From Oscillospiraceae bacterium (lineage in GTDB: Bacteria; Bacillota; Clostridia; Oscillospirales; Oscillospiraceae): 42,327 nucleotides of DNA. Location of the stretch: assembly GCA_018053145.1 (NCBI GenBank), contig JAGPMA010000014.1, forward strand, positions 1 to 42,327, given 5' to 3'. Under the pieces are notes generated by a model, which saw only the letters and a program-made list of their open reading frames with translations, was not told the DNA's origin and did no database searches. How positions within the stretch are numbered: position 1 is the first letter of the stretch; each line of letters begins with the position of its first letter. Below, piece after piece: positions 14,177 through 22,538 of the stretch. Position numbers and translations under genes: made by a program.

Positions 14177-15262
14177 ATGAAACGCTGCACAAAAATTGGC
14201 ATAGTAACGAGCGGTGGCGACTGTCAGGGCTTGAACGCGGCCATACGCGGAGTGGGAAAAGCGCTTTTTCAGCACATAGATAATGTCGAAATCTACGGTA
14301 TGTATGATGGGTACCGCGGACTCATTGAGGGCGACTATAAGTTTATGGAAGCGAAGGATTTTTCGAGTATTTTGACTCAGGGCGGAACGATACTCGGAAC
14401 CTCGCGCCAGAAATTCATTCCAGGCAAAGCCATCATCGACGAGGCAGGCAACGACTTGATGCCCGCGATGCTGGATACCTATAATCGTCTTAATCTGGAC
14501 TGCCTTGTTGTTATGGGCGGGAACGGAACTCAAAAAAGCGCAAAGCTCATGATGGATGCCGGAATGAACATCATTACGCTGCCAAAGACCATAGATAACG
14601 ACATTTGGGGTACAGACACGACCTTTGGATTCCAAAGCGCTGTTGATATTGCGACCAATGTTATAGATTATATTCACTCTACGGCGAGCTCACACAGCCG
14701 TATCTTTCTTGTTGAGCTTATGGGTCGTGATGCCGGCTGGCTTACACTTATTGCGGGTATAGCCAGCGGCGCCGATGTCGTGCTTATTCCCGAGATTCCT
14801 TATGATATTACGAAGATTACCGAAGCCGTTGAAATTCGCAAGAAGCGCGGGAGCAACTACACGATTGTTGCCGTGGCGGAGGGAGCTGTTTCGGTGAACG
14901 ATGCTGTTTTAACGGAGGACGAGCGCAGAGCCGTAAAGGAATCGATGAAGCACTCCACAATATCCTACAGCATCGCAAGTGAATTAGAGAGCCTAACAGG
15001 GCAGGAAACGCGTGTTACAGTTCCCGGACACTATCAGAGGGGCGGCCCTCCGTGCCCGTATGACCGCGTTCTGGCAACGCAGTTCGGCACAGCGGCAGCA
15101 AAGCTTATCGTTGAAAAAAAGTACGGCTATATGGTCGGCGTGCAAGGCGGAGTGATTGTGTCCGTTCCCATTGCGGATGCGGCGAGCAGAACGAAGTTCC
15201 TTCCGACTGACCACCCACTTATCGAAACTGCGCGAGATATCGGGATATTCTTCGGTGATTAG
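14177..15262 (+). CDS. 6-phosphofructokinase, group III/mixed-type
   Basis: A 361-residue enzyme that phosphorylates fructose 6-phosphate in glycolysis. The nucleotide loop TSGGDCQGLNAAIRG (11-25) and the substrate loop PKTIDND (136-142) are clear, and MGRDAGWLT (about 189-197) is the allosteric/fructose-site motif. The diagnostic position usually GGDGS reads GGNGT (114-118): the glycine typical of ATP users (E. coli Gly104) is kept, the aspartate is Asn, and E. coli Gly124 is Lys, as in pyrophosphate-dependent enzymes. The phosphoryl donor is therefore not settled. AAGGAG lies 7 nt before the ATG. It is transcribed alone. Confidence 0.92.
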   Translation: MKRCTKIGIVTSGGDCQGLNAAIRGVGKALFQHIDNVEIYGMYDGYRGLIEGDYKFMEAKDFSSILTQGGTILGTSRQKFIPGKAIIDEAGNDLMPAMLDTYNRLNLDCLVVMGGNGTQKSAKLMMDAGMNIITLPKTIDNDIWGTDTTFGFQSAVDIATNVIDYIHSTASSHSRIFLVELMGRDAGWLTLIAGIASGADVVLIPEIPYDITKITEAVEIRKKRGSNYTIVAVAEGAVSVNDAVLTEDERRAVKESMKHSTISYSIASELESLTGQETRVTVPGHYQRGGPPCPYDRVLATQFGTAAAKLIVEKKYGYMVGVQGGVIVSVPIADAASRTKFLPTDHPLIETARDIGIFFGD

Positions 15263-15289
15263 AGCCCTTAATATTACAAAATATGAATG

Positions 15290-15323
15290 AAGTGACAGGT
15301 GGATTTTTGCCTGTCACTTTTTT
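15290..15323 (+). terminator. Terminator after the phosphofructokinase gene
   Basis: AAGTGACAGG pairs with CCTGTCACTT, a perfect 10-bp stem, with TTTTTT at the end. Confidence 0.9.
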
Positions 15324-15329
15324 GCAGTA

Positions 15330-15358
15330 TTGAATATTTATTTGAATTGTGCTATTAT
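15330..15358 (+). promoter_or_regulatory. Promoter of the HD-domain gene
   Basis: TTGAAT (15330-15335), 17 nt, TATTAT (15353-15358); transcript start near 15365, about 30 nt before the ATG at 15396. Confidence 0.65.
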
Positions 15359-15395
15359 ACTCAAATATATAATTTGCCGCAGGAGGATATTCTAT

Positions 15396-15980
15396 ATGAC
15401 AGAGCTTAACAAAAATGAGGCGTGGAAGCTGCTAAAAGACTACAACAAGGATCCTTTTCATCTGAAGCACTCGCAGACTGTTGCGCTTTGTATGAGATAT
15501 TTTGCTGAAACCGAAGGCTATGCCGAGGAAGCGAATTTTTGGGAAATCGTTGGTATGCTCCACGATTTGGACTTTGAGCTATACCCCGAACAGCATTGTG
15601 TGAAAGTCCAGGAGATTATGCGAGAAAAGGGACTGGATGAGCGCATTATTCACGCCGTTGCAAGTCATGGCTACGGCATCTGTGTTGACATAGCTCCTGA
15701 GCACCACATGGAAAAGGTGCTTTTTGCCTCCGATGAGCTGACGGGACTGATTGGTGCTGCCGCGCTTATGCGTCCGTCGAAGAGCGTTCAGGATATGGAG
15801 CTCAGCTCACTGAAAAAGAAGTTCAAGGACAAAAAATTCGCTGCGGGCTGTGACCGCGGAATAATTGAAAAGGGCGCTCAAATGCTCGCGTGGGAGCTTG
15901 ACACGCTTTTGGACAAGACCCTTTCGGCGATGCGCGCCTGTGAGGAAAAAGTTAGCGACGAAAGCTATTATGAAAAATAG
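15396..15980 (+). CDS. HD-domain phosphohydrolase
   Basis: A 194-residue cytosolic protein with the HD metal-site pattern: His in LKHSQTVAL (about 26), HD in GMLHDLDFELYPEQH (about 55-56), and a later His in AVASHGYG (about 91). Proteins of this type in Clostridia are annotated as HDIG/HD hydrolases and probably cleave a phosphate ester or nucleotide; the substrate is unknown. The C-terminal half has conserved Asp-Glu (FASDELTGLI), which usually completes the metal site. AGGAGG (15381-15386) is 9 nt upstream of the ATG. The MATE exporter gene starts 27 bp after it, so the two are likely co-transcribed. Confidence 0.85.
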   Translation: MTELNKNEAWKLLKDYNKDPFHLKHSQTVALCMRYFAETEGYAEEANFWEIVGMLHDLDFELYPEQHCVKVQEIMREKGLDERIIHAVASHGYGICVDIAPEHHMEKVLFASDELTGLIGAAALMRPSKSVQDMELSSLKKKFKDKKFAAGCDRGIIEKGAQMLAWELDTLLDKTLSAMRACEEKVSDESYYEK

Positions 15981-16007
15981 AAGTTAAGGCTTCTCAAGGA
16001 GTTAAAA

Positions 16008-17366
16008 ATGCCGACCGGCAAAGATACAATTTTACAGGGGAGAGTATTCGCGCCCTTATTGAAATTCGCGATTCCACTTATGCTTACGATACTTCTGCAA
16101 GCGCTTTACGGGGCGGTTGACATGATTGTCGTCGGAAAATTCGGAGATACTTCCAGCGTTGCCGCGGTATCAAACGGCGGACAGATAATGTTGACTATTA
16201 CGGAAATTGTTGTCGGACTTACGATGGGGGTTACCGTGCTTATTGGACGCTATATCGGGGCGAAGGACGATGAAGCCGCCGCGAGCACTGTTGGGGGAAT
16301 GATTAAGCTTTTTACTTTGGTTGGGCTGGTTATTTCTGTCCTTATGGCAATTTTTGCGAACGAAATCGTAGTTTTAATGAAAGTTCCAACAGAGGCTATT
16401 GATAAGACCATTGCATATGTTCGAATTTGCGGTTCGGGAATGATATTTATTACAGCGTTCAACGTAATAAGTGGGCTTTGCAGGGGCTTGGGCAATTCAA
16501 AATCGCCGCTTTTGTTCATATCTATAGCCTGTACAGTTAACATTATCGGCGATGTTCTGCTCTGCGGAGTTCTTAAAATGGACACTACGGGAGCTGCCCT
16601 CTCAACTGTTTTTGCCCAGGCTGTCAGCGTTTGTTTTTCAATATATAAAATTCGAAAAGACGGACTGCCCTTTAAGTTCGAAAAAAGACATTTGAGAAAA
16701 ACTGCGAAGGCTCAAAAAGACATTGTCACTGTCGGTGCGCCTGTAGCATTACAGGATTTTCTGACAGGCGTATCCTTTCTCGTTATCATGGTGATAATCA
16801 ATAAAATTGGACTGGTGGCTTCCGCAAGCGTCGGGATTTCGGAAAGACTGTTCGTTTTTCTCGCACTGGTGCCGATATCGTTTATGTATGCGCTGTCTGC
16901 ATTTGTGGCGCAAAACGTGGGAGCAAAGCAGGAGGATAGAGCGATTAAGGGCATGCGTGCCGGAATGATTACCTCGTTTTCTTTCGGCGTTGTTATGGCT
17001 GCGATTACCTTTTTCGCCGGAGATTATTTGGCGAGAATCTTCGAAGACGACCCGGTTGTTGTCGCCTCTGCTTGGAGCTATATGCGCGGAACATCTCTGG
17101 AATATGCTGTGGTTCCGTTTGTGTTTTGCTTTTTAGGCTATTTTAACGGAATCGGTAAGACGAACTTCGTCTTAATAGAGGGCTTGATTGCCTCCTTTGT
17201 CGTTAGGATTCCGCTTTGCTATTTTCTTAGTAAACTACCTGATACCAATTTGTTCGTTATCGGGCTTGCTGTTCCGATTTCGACCACGGCGTGCATATTA
17301 ATGTGCGTGGGATATTATATGTTCATCAGAAACAAGCGGCTAACAATGCACGACCTTTGCGAATAG
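16008..17366 (+). CDS. MATE family multidrug/cation exporter
   Basis: A 452-residue membrane protein with twelve predicted helices in two homologous halves. The N-terminal PLMLTILLQALYGAVDMIVVGKFG and the second-half GAPVALQDFLTG with FVAQNVGAKQEDRA are typical of the DinF/NorM-like MATE branch in Bacillota. These proteins exchange H+ or Na+ for organic cations or drugs at the cytoplasmic membrane; the natural substrate is unknown. CAAGGAG lies 7 nt before the ATG. It follows the HD-hydrolase gene closely and ends at a terminator shared with the convergent gene. Confidence 0.9.
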   Translation: MPTGKDTILQGRVFAPLLKFAIPLMLTILLQALYGAVDMIVVGKFGDTSSVAAVSNGGQIMLTITEIVVGLTMGVTVLIGRYIGAKDDEAAASTVGGMIKLFTLVGLVISVLMAIFANEIVVLMKVPTEAIDKTIAYVRICGSGMIFITAFNVISGLCRGLGNSKSPLLFISIACTVNIIGDVLLCGVLKMDTTGAALSTVFAQAVSVCFSIYKIRKDGLPFKFEKRHLRKTAKAQKDIVTVGAPVALQDFLTGVSFLVIMVIINKIGLVASASVGISERLFVFLALVPISFMYALSAFVAQNVGAKQEDRAIKGMRAGMITSFSFGVVMAAITFFAGDYLARIFEDDPVVVASAWSYMRGTSLEYAVVPFVFCFLGYFNGIGKTNFVLIEGLIASFVVRIPLCYFLSKLPDTNLFVIGLAVPISTTACILMCVGYYMFIRNKRLTMHDLCE

Positions 17367-17375
17367 TTAAAAATG

Positions 17376-17413
17376 AAAGCCACTTGAAGTTTTGCTTCAA
17401 GCGGCTTTTTGTT
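17376..17413. terminator. Bidirectional terminator between MATE gene and small membrane-protein gene
   Basis: AAAGCCACTTGAAG pairs with CTTCAAGCGGCTTT (14 bp, one A-C mismatch); T-runs flank it on both strands. Confidence 0.85.
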
Positions 17414-17431
17414 TGTTCAGAGATGGACTCA

Positions 17432-17713
17432 TTATTTTATATATAGGATTAAAGCAATCGTCAAAATAATTGGCAAAACCATATCCTTTGCCCAACGGCG
17501 TGAGTCCCACTGAGCTGTCTCTTTGTAGAGTGCGCTTTTTCCAAGATATGAGGTGGCGCAGGCGAGTATTACCGCCAAGAGCGAGAACAGCACATTGACG
17601 ACAAGGTGTCCGTTTGAAAAGTCGATTAGAAAGCCGCCGACTCCAACGAAAGCTGCTCCGCAGACAAGAGCACATAGTATGTAAATTGGCTTTTTGGTTT
17701 TTTCGTTTTGCAT
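17432..17713 (-). CDS. Small three-helix membrane protein, unknown
   Basis: A 93-residue protein with a charged N-terminus (QNEKTKK) and hydrophobic segments near 10-29, 36-56 and 77-92, separated by SYLGKSALYKETAQWDSRRWAKD, a polar loop. I do not recognise a family. AGAGGAAA lies just upstream of the ATG and a good minus-strand promoter (17801-17829) precedes it, so the gene looks real. An overlapping frame on the same strand (17397-17675) has no ribosome site and biased composition, and is not supported. Confidence 0.65.
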   Translation of the reverse strand: MQNEKTKKPIYILCALVCGAAFVGVGGFLIDFSNGHLVVNVLFSLLAVILACATSYLGKSALYKETAQWDSRRWAKDMVLPIILTIALILYIK

Positions 17714-17800
17714 AATATTTCCTCTTAATAATGGTTAATACTATATGGGGTCAATTCTATTGATTTGTGCTCAAGTGTTTTAGCATATTATTGTAAGAAC

Positions 17801-17829
17801 ATTATACCGCAGAATCAGCTTTGCCGCAA
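17801..17829 (-). promoter_or_regulatory. Promoter of the small membrane-protein gene
   Basis: On the minus strand TTGCGG (17829-17824), 17 nt, TATAAT (17806-17801). It leaves a leader of about 80 nt with no obvious structure. Confidence 0.7.
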
Positions 17830-17908
17830 TCATTACGTGAAAGAAAGATGCACAGTTTTAACAGCGATTTAGTGCGCGCAAGTGTTTGGAAATGCGAAGA
17901 ACAAGCTG

Positions 17909-17937
17909 TTGACAAGCACTGATAAAACTGATAAAAT
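17909..17937 (+). promoter_or_regulatory. Promoter of the alaS T-box transcript
   Basis: TTGACA (17909-17914), 17 nt, TAAAAT (17932-17937). The -10 region contains CTGATAAAA twice in tandem and a CTGATA...TATCAG dyad (about 17928-17944), which could be an extra regulator site. Confidence 0.8.
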
Positions 17938-17943
17938 CTATCA

Positions 17944-18182
17944 GATATATTGTAGAAAACGCTATGAAAAAGTCAGCGAAAAGCAGGCGGTGCAAAGCGA
18001 GGGAGAACGGTGGAAGCTCCTAACAGGCACTTTTCGCAGCCGCTTTTGAGCGATCCGCGAAAGCGGGCGGCCGGTCCCCGATATCGGACAGCATAAGATA
18101 CCCTGATATTCGGGGTAAATTAGGGTGGTACCGCGAAGCCGTGCTTTCGCCCCTAAATTTCAGGGGATGAGAGCATTTTTTT
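17944..18182 (+). promoter_or_regulatory. T-box leader of alaS, specifier GCC (alanine)
   Basis: The T-box sequence AGGGTGGTACCGCG (18122-18135) matches the family consensus fully. Stem I ends in an apical loop with GGTG (GNUG pattern); on its 3' side CAGCCGCTTTTGAGC places the specifier GCC at 18039-18041, the same codon and near-identical surroundings as in the aminotransferase leader. Uncharged tRNA-Ala should favour the antiterminator and read-through into alaS. The rest of the 17714-18216 gap holds the two divergent promoters and no gene. Confidence 0.93.
18142..18182 (+). terminator. Regulated terminator of the alaS T-box
   Basis: TGCTTTCGCCCCT pairs with AGGGGATGAGAGCA (with a bulge and a mismatch), followed by TTTTTTT. 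It is mutually exclusive with the antiterminator formed around the T-box sequence. Confidence 0.88.
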
Positions 18183-18216
18183 GTAGAGAGTTATATTTGG
18201 AGGAGTACAAAACACC

Positions 18217-20859
18217 ATGGAAAAGTTTGGACTAAACGATTTAAGAGAAAAATTCCTTTCATTTTTTGAAAGTAAGGAGCATTTGCGCCTTCCGAGCTTT
18301 TCTCTTATACCGCAGAACGATGCATCACTTCTGCTTATAAATTCCGGCATGGCACCGATGAAGCCGTGGTTTACGGGTGATCAGGAGCCGCCGCGCAAGC
18401 GTGTCTGCACCTGCCAGAAGTGCATCCGTACAGGCGACATTGAAAACATTGGTCATACAGCCCGTCACGGCACATACTTTGAAATGCTCGGAAACTTCTC
18501 CTTCGGCGATTATTTTAAGCACGAGGCGATTGCGTGGAGCTGGGAGTTTTTGACCTCTCAGAATTGGCTCGGTATCGACCCCAACAGGCTCTATCCCTCT
18601 GTTTACGAAGAGGACAACGATGCCTTTGCTATTTGGCGCGACGAAATCGGTATTCCTGAGACAAACATTACAAAGCTGGGCAAGGCAGACAACTTCTGGG
18701 AGCATGGCTCGGGCCCGTGCGGCCCCTGCTCGGAGATTTATTTTGACCGTGGCGAGAAATATGGCTGCGGAAAGCCCGATTGCAAGGTCGGCTGCGACTG
18801 CGACCGCTTTATCGAAATTTGGAACAACGTGTTCAGCCAGTTTAGCAGCGACGGTGCGGGACACTATGTTGAGCTTGCACAGAAGAATATTGACACAGGC
18901 ATGGGACTTGAGCGTCTTGCCGTCGTCTGTCAGGATGTCGACTCCCTGTTTGATGTTGATACAGTAATGAGCATTACAAACAAGGTCAGCCAAATCACTA
19001 ACGCACGCTATGGTCAGTCGAAGAAGGTCGACACCTCACTTCGAGTTATAACCGACCATATACGCAGCGGAACCATGATGATTTGCGACGGCGTTCTGCC
19101 TTCAAACGAAGGACGCGGCTATGTTCTGCGCAGACTTCTGCGCCGTGCCGCTCGTCACGGAAAGCTCCTCGGTGTTAATGAACCTTTCCTTTTTGAGGTC
19201 TGTGCGGTTGTAATTGCCGAGAATAAAGTCGCCTATCCCGAGCTTGTTCAGAAGCAGGATTATATTACAAGAGTAATTAAAATCGAGGAAGAAAACTTCG
19301 CAAAAACCATTGATGCGGGCATGAAGATTGTTTCCGAAATGCTTGAGGAGCACAAGAAAAACGGCGAAACGCTATTTAGCGGAGCTGATGCCTTCAAGCT
19401 ATATGACACCTATGGATTCCCCGTTGACCTCACCGCTGAAATCGCCGAGGAACAGGGCTTAGCTGTTGACCGCAAGGTCTTTGACCAGTGCATGCAGGAG
19501 CAGAGAGTTCGCGCTCGTGAGGCGAGAGCCGCACTTGGCGACCTTGCTTGGGCAGGAATTGATTTGGGTCTTGACAGCACACCGACGCAGTTCGTTGGCT
19601 ATGAAAAAACCCAGGACGAGTGCAAGGTTCTTGCAATTGTCGTCGGCGAGGAGCTTTCCGCGAAGGCAGGCGAGGGGGACGAGGCTATTATTGTACTCGA
19701 CAAAACGCCGATGTATGCGGAAATGGGCGGTCAAACAGCCGACCACGGCTCCATCAAAACAGCTTTCGGTGATTTCGAAGTCACCGATGTTCAGAAGAAC
19801 AAGGCCGGAAAATATATGCACCACGGCTTTATGAGAAGCGGTCAGATAGCTGTTGACGACACTGTTACCGCAGCGCTTGACATGGACCGCCGCCGTGCGA
19901 TTATGCGTGCGCACTCGGCAACACATTTGCTGCACAAGGCGCTTAAAACAGTTTTGGGAGACCATGTTGAGCAGGCAGGCTCACTTGTTGAGCCGGATAA
20001 GCTCCGGTTTGACTTTACCCACTTTTCCGCAATTGAGGAAGAGGAGCTTAAGCTCGTTGAGAAATACGTCAACCGTGCAATTTTAGAGGGCTATACCGTC
20101 GACATTAAGGAAATGGCAATAGCCGAGGCAAAGAAGTTGGGCGCAATGGCGCTTTTTTCCGAAAAGTACGGCGATGTCGTCCGTGTTGTCAACATGGGCA
20201 ACTACTCAATTGAGCTTTGCGGCGGCACGCACCTTGACAACACCGCAAAGATTGGACCCTTCCGCATTAAGAGCGAGTTTTCTGTGGCTTCCGGCGTAAG
20301 GCGTATAGAAGCTGTTGTCGGTGAGCTTGTTATGGACGAAATGCGCATCGGCAGCGAGATTTTGCGCCGTATGGCTGAAACCCTGAAGACAAATCCGAGC
20401 GAGCTTGAGGATAAATTTGCGCAGCTCATGCAGGACTTTAAAAATTCCCGCAAGCTGCTTGAAAAGATGCAGGCTCAACAGCTTAAGGCGCAGGCCGACA
20501 ATGTTATGTTCGGCGCAAAGACCGTCAAAGGACTTAAAATCATTACCGGTATTTTCCCCGACCTCTCTGCGGACGACCTTCGCCTGATGGGCGATATGCT
20601 CCGCGACAAGGACGATAGCATCGTTGTTGTGCTGTCCTCCGTGCTCGGTGATAAGATAAGCCTTCTTTCTGTCTGCGGTGACGCGGCAATCAAAAAGGGT
20701 ATCCGTGCCGGAGACCTAATTAAGCACGTAACCGCTATTACAGGCGGCAGCGGCGGCGGAAAGCCCGAGCGCGCAATGGGCGGGGCGAAGGACGAGCTTA
20801 TGCTCGACAACGCGCTGGCAACGATTGATAACTACGTTAACGAAAAGGCCAAGGACTAA
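18217..20859 (+). CDS. alaS: Alanyl-tRNA synthetase
   Basis: An 880-residue enzyme charging tRNA-Ala. The N-terminal catalytic domain has the class II signature region (INSGMAPMKPWFTG; TARHGTYFEMLGNFSFGDYFK), then a cysteine-rich insertion (GCGKPDCKVGCDCDRF, about 187-202). The editing domain carries HSATHLLHKAL (about 564-574) and CGGTH (about 667-671), the zinc-binding HxxxH...CxxxH set. A C-terminal coiled region and the DHHA1-like domain ending in GGSGGGKPERAMGG complete the normal length. GGAGGAG lies upstream of the ATG. Expression depends on the alanine T-box. Confidence 0.98.
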   Translation: MEKFGLNDLREKFLSFFESKEHLRLPSFSLIPQNDASLLLINSGMAPMKPWFTGDQEPPRKRVCTCQKCIRTGDIENIGHTARHGTYFEMLGNFSFGDYFKHEAIAWSWEFLTSQNWLGIDPNRLYPSVYEEDNDAFAIWRDEIGIPETNITKLGKADNFWEHGSGPCGPCSEIYFDRGEKYGCGKPDCKVGCDCDRFIEIWNNVFSQFSSDGAGHYVELAQKNIDTGMGLERLAVVCQDVDSLFDVDTVMSITNKVSQITNARYGQSKKVDTSLRVITDHIRSGTMMICDGVLPSNEGRGYVLRRLLRRAARHGKLLGVNEPFLFEVCAVVIAENKVAYPELVQKQDYITRVIKIEEENFAKTIDAGMKIVSEMLEEHKKNGETLFSGADAFKLYDTYGFPVDLTAEIAEEQGLAVDRKVFDQCMQEQRVRAREARAALGDLAWAGIDLGLDSTPTQFVGYEKTQDECKVLAIVVGEELSAKAGEGDEAIIVLDKTPMYAEMGGQTADHGSIKTAFGDFEVTDVQKNKAGKYMHHGFMRSGQIAVDDTVTAALDMDRRRAIMRAHSATHLLHKALKTVLGDHVEQAGSLVEPDKLRFDFTHFSAIEEEELKLVEKYVNRAILEGYTVDIKEMAIAEAKKLGAMALFSEKYGDVVRVVNMGNYSIELCGGTHLDNTAKIGPFRIKSEFSVASGVRRIEAVVGELVMDEMRIGSEILRRMAETLKTNPSELEDKFAQLMQDFKNSRKLLEKMQAQQLKAQADNVMFGAKTVKGLKIITGIFPDLSADDLRLMGDMLRDKDDSIVVVLSSVLGDKISLLSVCGDAAIKKGIRAGDLIKHVTAITGGSGGGKPERAMGGAKDELMLDNALATIDNYVNEKAKD

Positions 20860-20925
20860 TCCCAGGTTATAATAGGATAGGAGCTTGCGGCTTTTGACAA
20901 ACCCATTTCCGAAAGGAGCAATATA

Positions 20926-21267
20926 ATGTTAGACTGCATTTTTTGCAAAATAATAGCGGGCGAGATTCCCTCCGATAAAATTTATGAGGACGAAAGGGTA
21001 ATCGCGTTTCGCGACATCCATCCTCAGGCACCTGTGCATTTTCTTGTAGTTCCAAAGGAGCACATTGTTTCAGCGGCAGACATTACTGCTGAAAACTCAG
21101 GTATAATTTCGCATTGCTTCGAAGTAATCGCACTTCTTGCAAAACAGGAAAAGCTGGATGACGGGTTCCGCGTTATAAACAATTGCGGGGAGAATGCCGG
21201 ACAGACTGTTCCGCACATTCATTTTCATGTGCTTGCAGGCAGAAGCTTGGGAGAAACACTGGTTTAA
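20926..21267 (+). CDS. HIT-family nucleotide hydrolase (Hint-like)
   Basis: A 113-residue protein with the histidine triad HIHFHVLAGR near the C-terminus (about 97-106) and the N-terminal CIFCKIIAGEIPSDKIYED (4-22) of Hint proteins, whose two cysteines often bind zinc. The family hydrolyses AMP or GMP attached through phosphoramidate bonds; the in vivo role in bacteria is poorly known. AAAGGAG lies 8 nt upstream of the ATG. It starts 66 bp after alaS with no terminator between, so it is probably the second gene of the alaS transcript. Confidence 0.93.
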   Translation: MLDCIFCKIIAGEIPSDKIYEDERVIAFRDIHPQAPVHFLVVPKEHIVSAADITAENSGIISHCFEVIALLAKQEKLDDGFRVINNCGENAGQTVPHIHFHVLAGRSLGETLV

Positions 21268-21313
21268 TCGGTGCGAAGAACAGCCGAGCGTAAAGAACAG
21301 GAGTAAACGCCTG

Positions 21314-21345
21314 ACGGCGGGCAGAAGTGCCCGCCGTTTATTTTA
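21314..21345 (+). terminator. Terminator after the HIT gene
   Basis: ACGGCGGGC and GCCCGCCGT form a perfect 9-bp GC-rich stem followed by TTATTTTA. Confidence 0.85.
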
Positions 21346-21385
21346 GGCTATTTGAATCTCTTAGGCGCGTGGCTTAGTAATAACA

Positions 21386-21415
21386 AAGCAGTCTTCAAAA
21401 ACAAGAAGACTGCTT
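21386..21415 (-). terminator. Terminator after the serine hydrolase gene
   Basis: AAGCAGTCTTC and GAAGACTGCTT form a perfect 11-bp stem with an 8-nt loop, 7 bp past the hydrolase stop; on the minus strand TTGTTATT follows. Confidence 0.7.
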
Positions 21416-21421
21416 GAAAAG

Positions 21422-22399
21422 TTATAATAGTGCGTCGGTGATATCCCTGTGTATTGTCCAAACATCCTGACCGAGGTTGCTGGTGATAGTGACGGTAAGG
21501 CGGTTTTCCACGTCGAAGGAAGAAATGAAACTAACGCCCGGGTCCGAGCCTTGAAAATAGGGAGTTCCGCTGTACTTATTAAGCCAGAAACCATAGCCGT
21601 ATTCGCCTGTGTCTGTCTGTGGGGAAGTCATCAAAGTGAACAGCTCATTTGAAATCACTTTTCCGGTAACGAGACCGCGCCAGAATTTTTCGACATCAGT
21701 TACCGAAGTGAAGGTTCCGCCGGCACCGGTTCCTTTGACATCGACACTGTATATGTTCGTGTAGAATTGCTTGGTCTGCTCATCTAAAATGTAAGAGTTT
21801 GCACACTTGGCCGGCAGCCTGTCCAATTCATAGTAGCCTGTGTCGTCCATTGTCATAAGGCTGAAAACCGCCGAATCCAGATAGATATCAAAAGGCAGCC
21901 CCGAAATGCTTTCGATTATTAGCCCGAGCAGAACATAGCCGGCATTGTTGTATTGAAATCTCTGACCTTTTGAAAATATCATGGCCTTATCGATGAAAAG
22001 CGGTAGCAAATCTGTTGAAGAACGGATTTTGTAATTCGGGTAATCCTTAAACAAATCGGCATAATTTCCAGCGGCCGCTTCATCATAATAATCAGGCAGG
22101 CCCGAACTGTGGTTAAGCAGCTGACTAATTGTAATATCCGGGTCAAGTTGTTTTAAATCAAAGCTAAAAACTTCGCCGATGCGGGTTTGGAGCGAAAGCT
22201 CGCCGTCTTTTATCAGCTTCATAATACCCAGTGCTACAAATGCTTTTCCGCCAGATGCGATGGCAAACTTGGTGTTTAGTTCGTTTGGAATTTGGTTCGG
22301 TATATCGGCATAGCCAAATGCTTTTCTGAACAAGGGCTGGTCATCACGCAGAACTGACACAACTCCGCAGAAATCGCTTGGTATTAGCTTGTCAAGCAT
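21422..22399 (-). CDS. Serine hydrolase of the beta-lactamase class C / PBP4-like family
   Basis: A 325-residue protein with the active-site SxxK as SGGK (Ser49-Lys52) and the YxN motif as YNN (Tyr150-Asn152), both in the usual order and spacing for the beta-lactamase/esterase EstB family. HSSGLPDYY (about 97-105) is a family landmark. It has no signal peptide, which argues for a cytosolic esterase or peptidase rather than a secreted beta-lactamase. The start is the ATG at 22399, with TGGAGGG 6 nt upstream; an in-frame ATG 48 bp earlier has no such site. Substrate is unknown. It is divergent from comEC. Confidence 0.85.
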   Translation of the reverse strand: MLDKLIPSDFCGVVSVLRDDQPLFRKAFGYADIPNQIPNELNTKFAIASGGKAFVALGIMKLIKDGELSLQTRIGEVFSFDLKQLDPDITISQLLNHSSGLPDYYDEAAAGNYADLFKDYPNYKIRSSTDLLPLFIDKAMIFSKGQRFQYNNAGYVLLGLIIESISGLPFDIYLDSAVFSLMTMDDTGYYELDRLPAKCANSYILDEQTKQFYTNIYSVDVKGTGAGGTFTSVTDVEKFWRGLVTGKVISNELFTLMTSPQTDTGEYGYGFWLNKYSGTPYFQGSDPGVSFISSFDVENRLTVTITSNLGQDVWTIHRDITDALL

Positions 22400-22470
22400 G
22401 GTCTTGCCCTCCAATGTACAGAATTGAGTTATTATTACATAACGCATAGCTGAGTTTTATGTAGTTTTAG

Positions 22471-22498
22471 ATTATATCACAAAAGCACTGGTTTGCAA
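22471..22498 (-). promoter_or_regulatory. Promoter of the serine hydrolase gene
   Basis: On the minus strand TTGCAA (22498-22493), 16 nt, TATAAT (22476-22471). Confidence 0.65.
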
Positions 22499-22538
22499 AG
22501 AGCTGCGCTATAAAAAATCAACGAGGGAGATTAGATAT

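Noticed and set aside
17397-17675. Second minus-strand frame overlapping the small membrane-protein gene
   Set aside because: No ribosome site and a Cys/Arg-rich sequence without a plausible fold; the frame 17432-17713 has promoter, ribosome site and membrane helices.
21422-22399. Antibiotic-resistance beta-lactamase
   Set aside because: The protein lacks a signal peptide, and the family includes many esterases and peptidases; motifs alone do not show beta-lactam hydrolysis.
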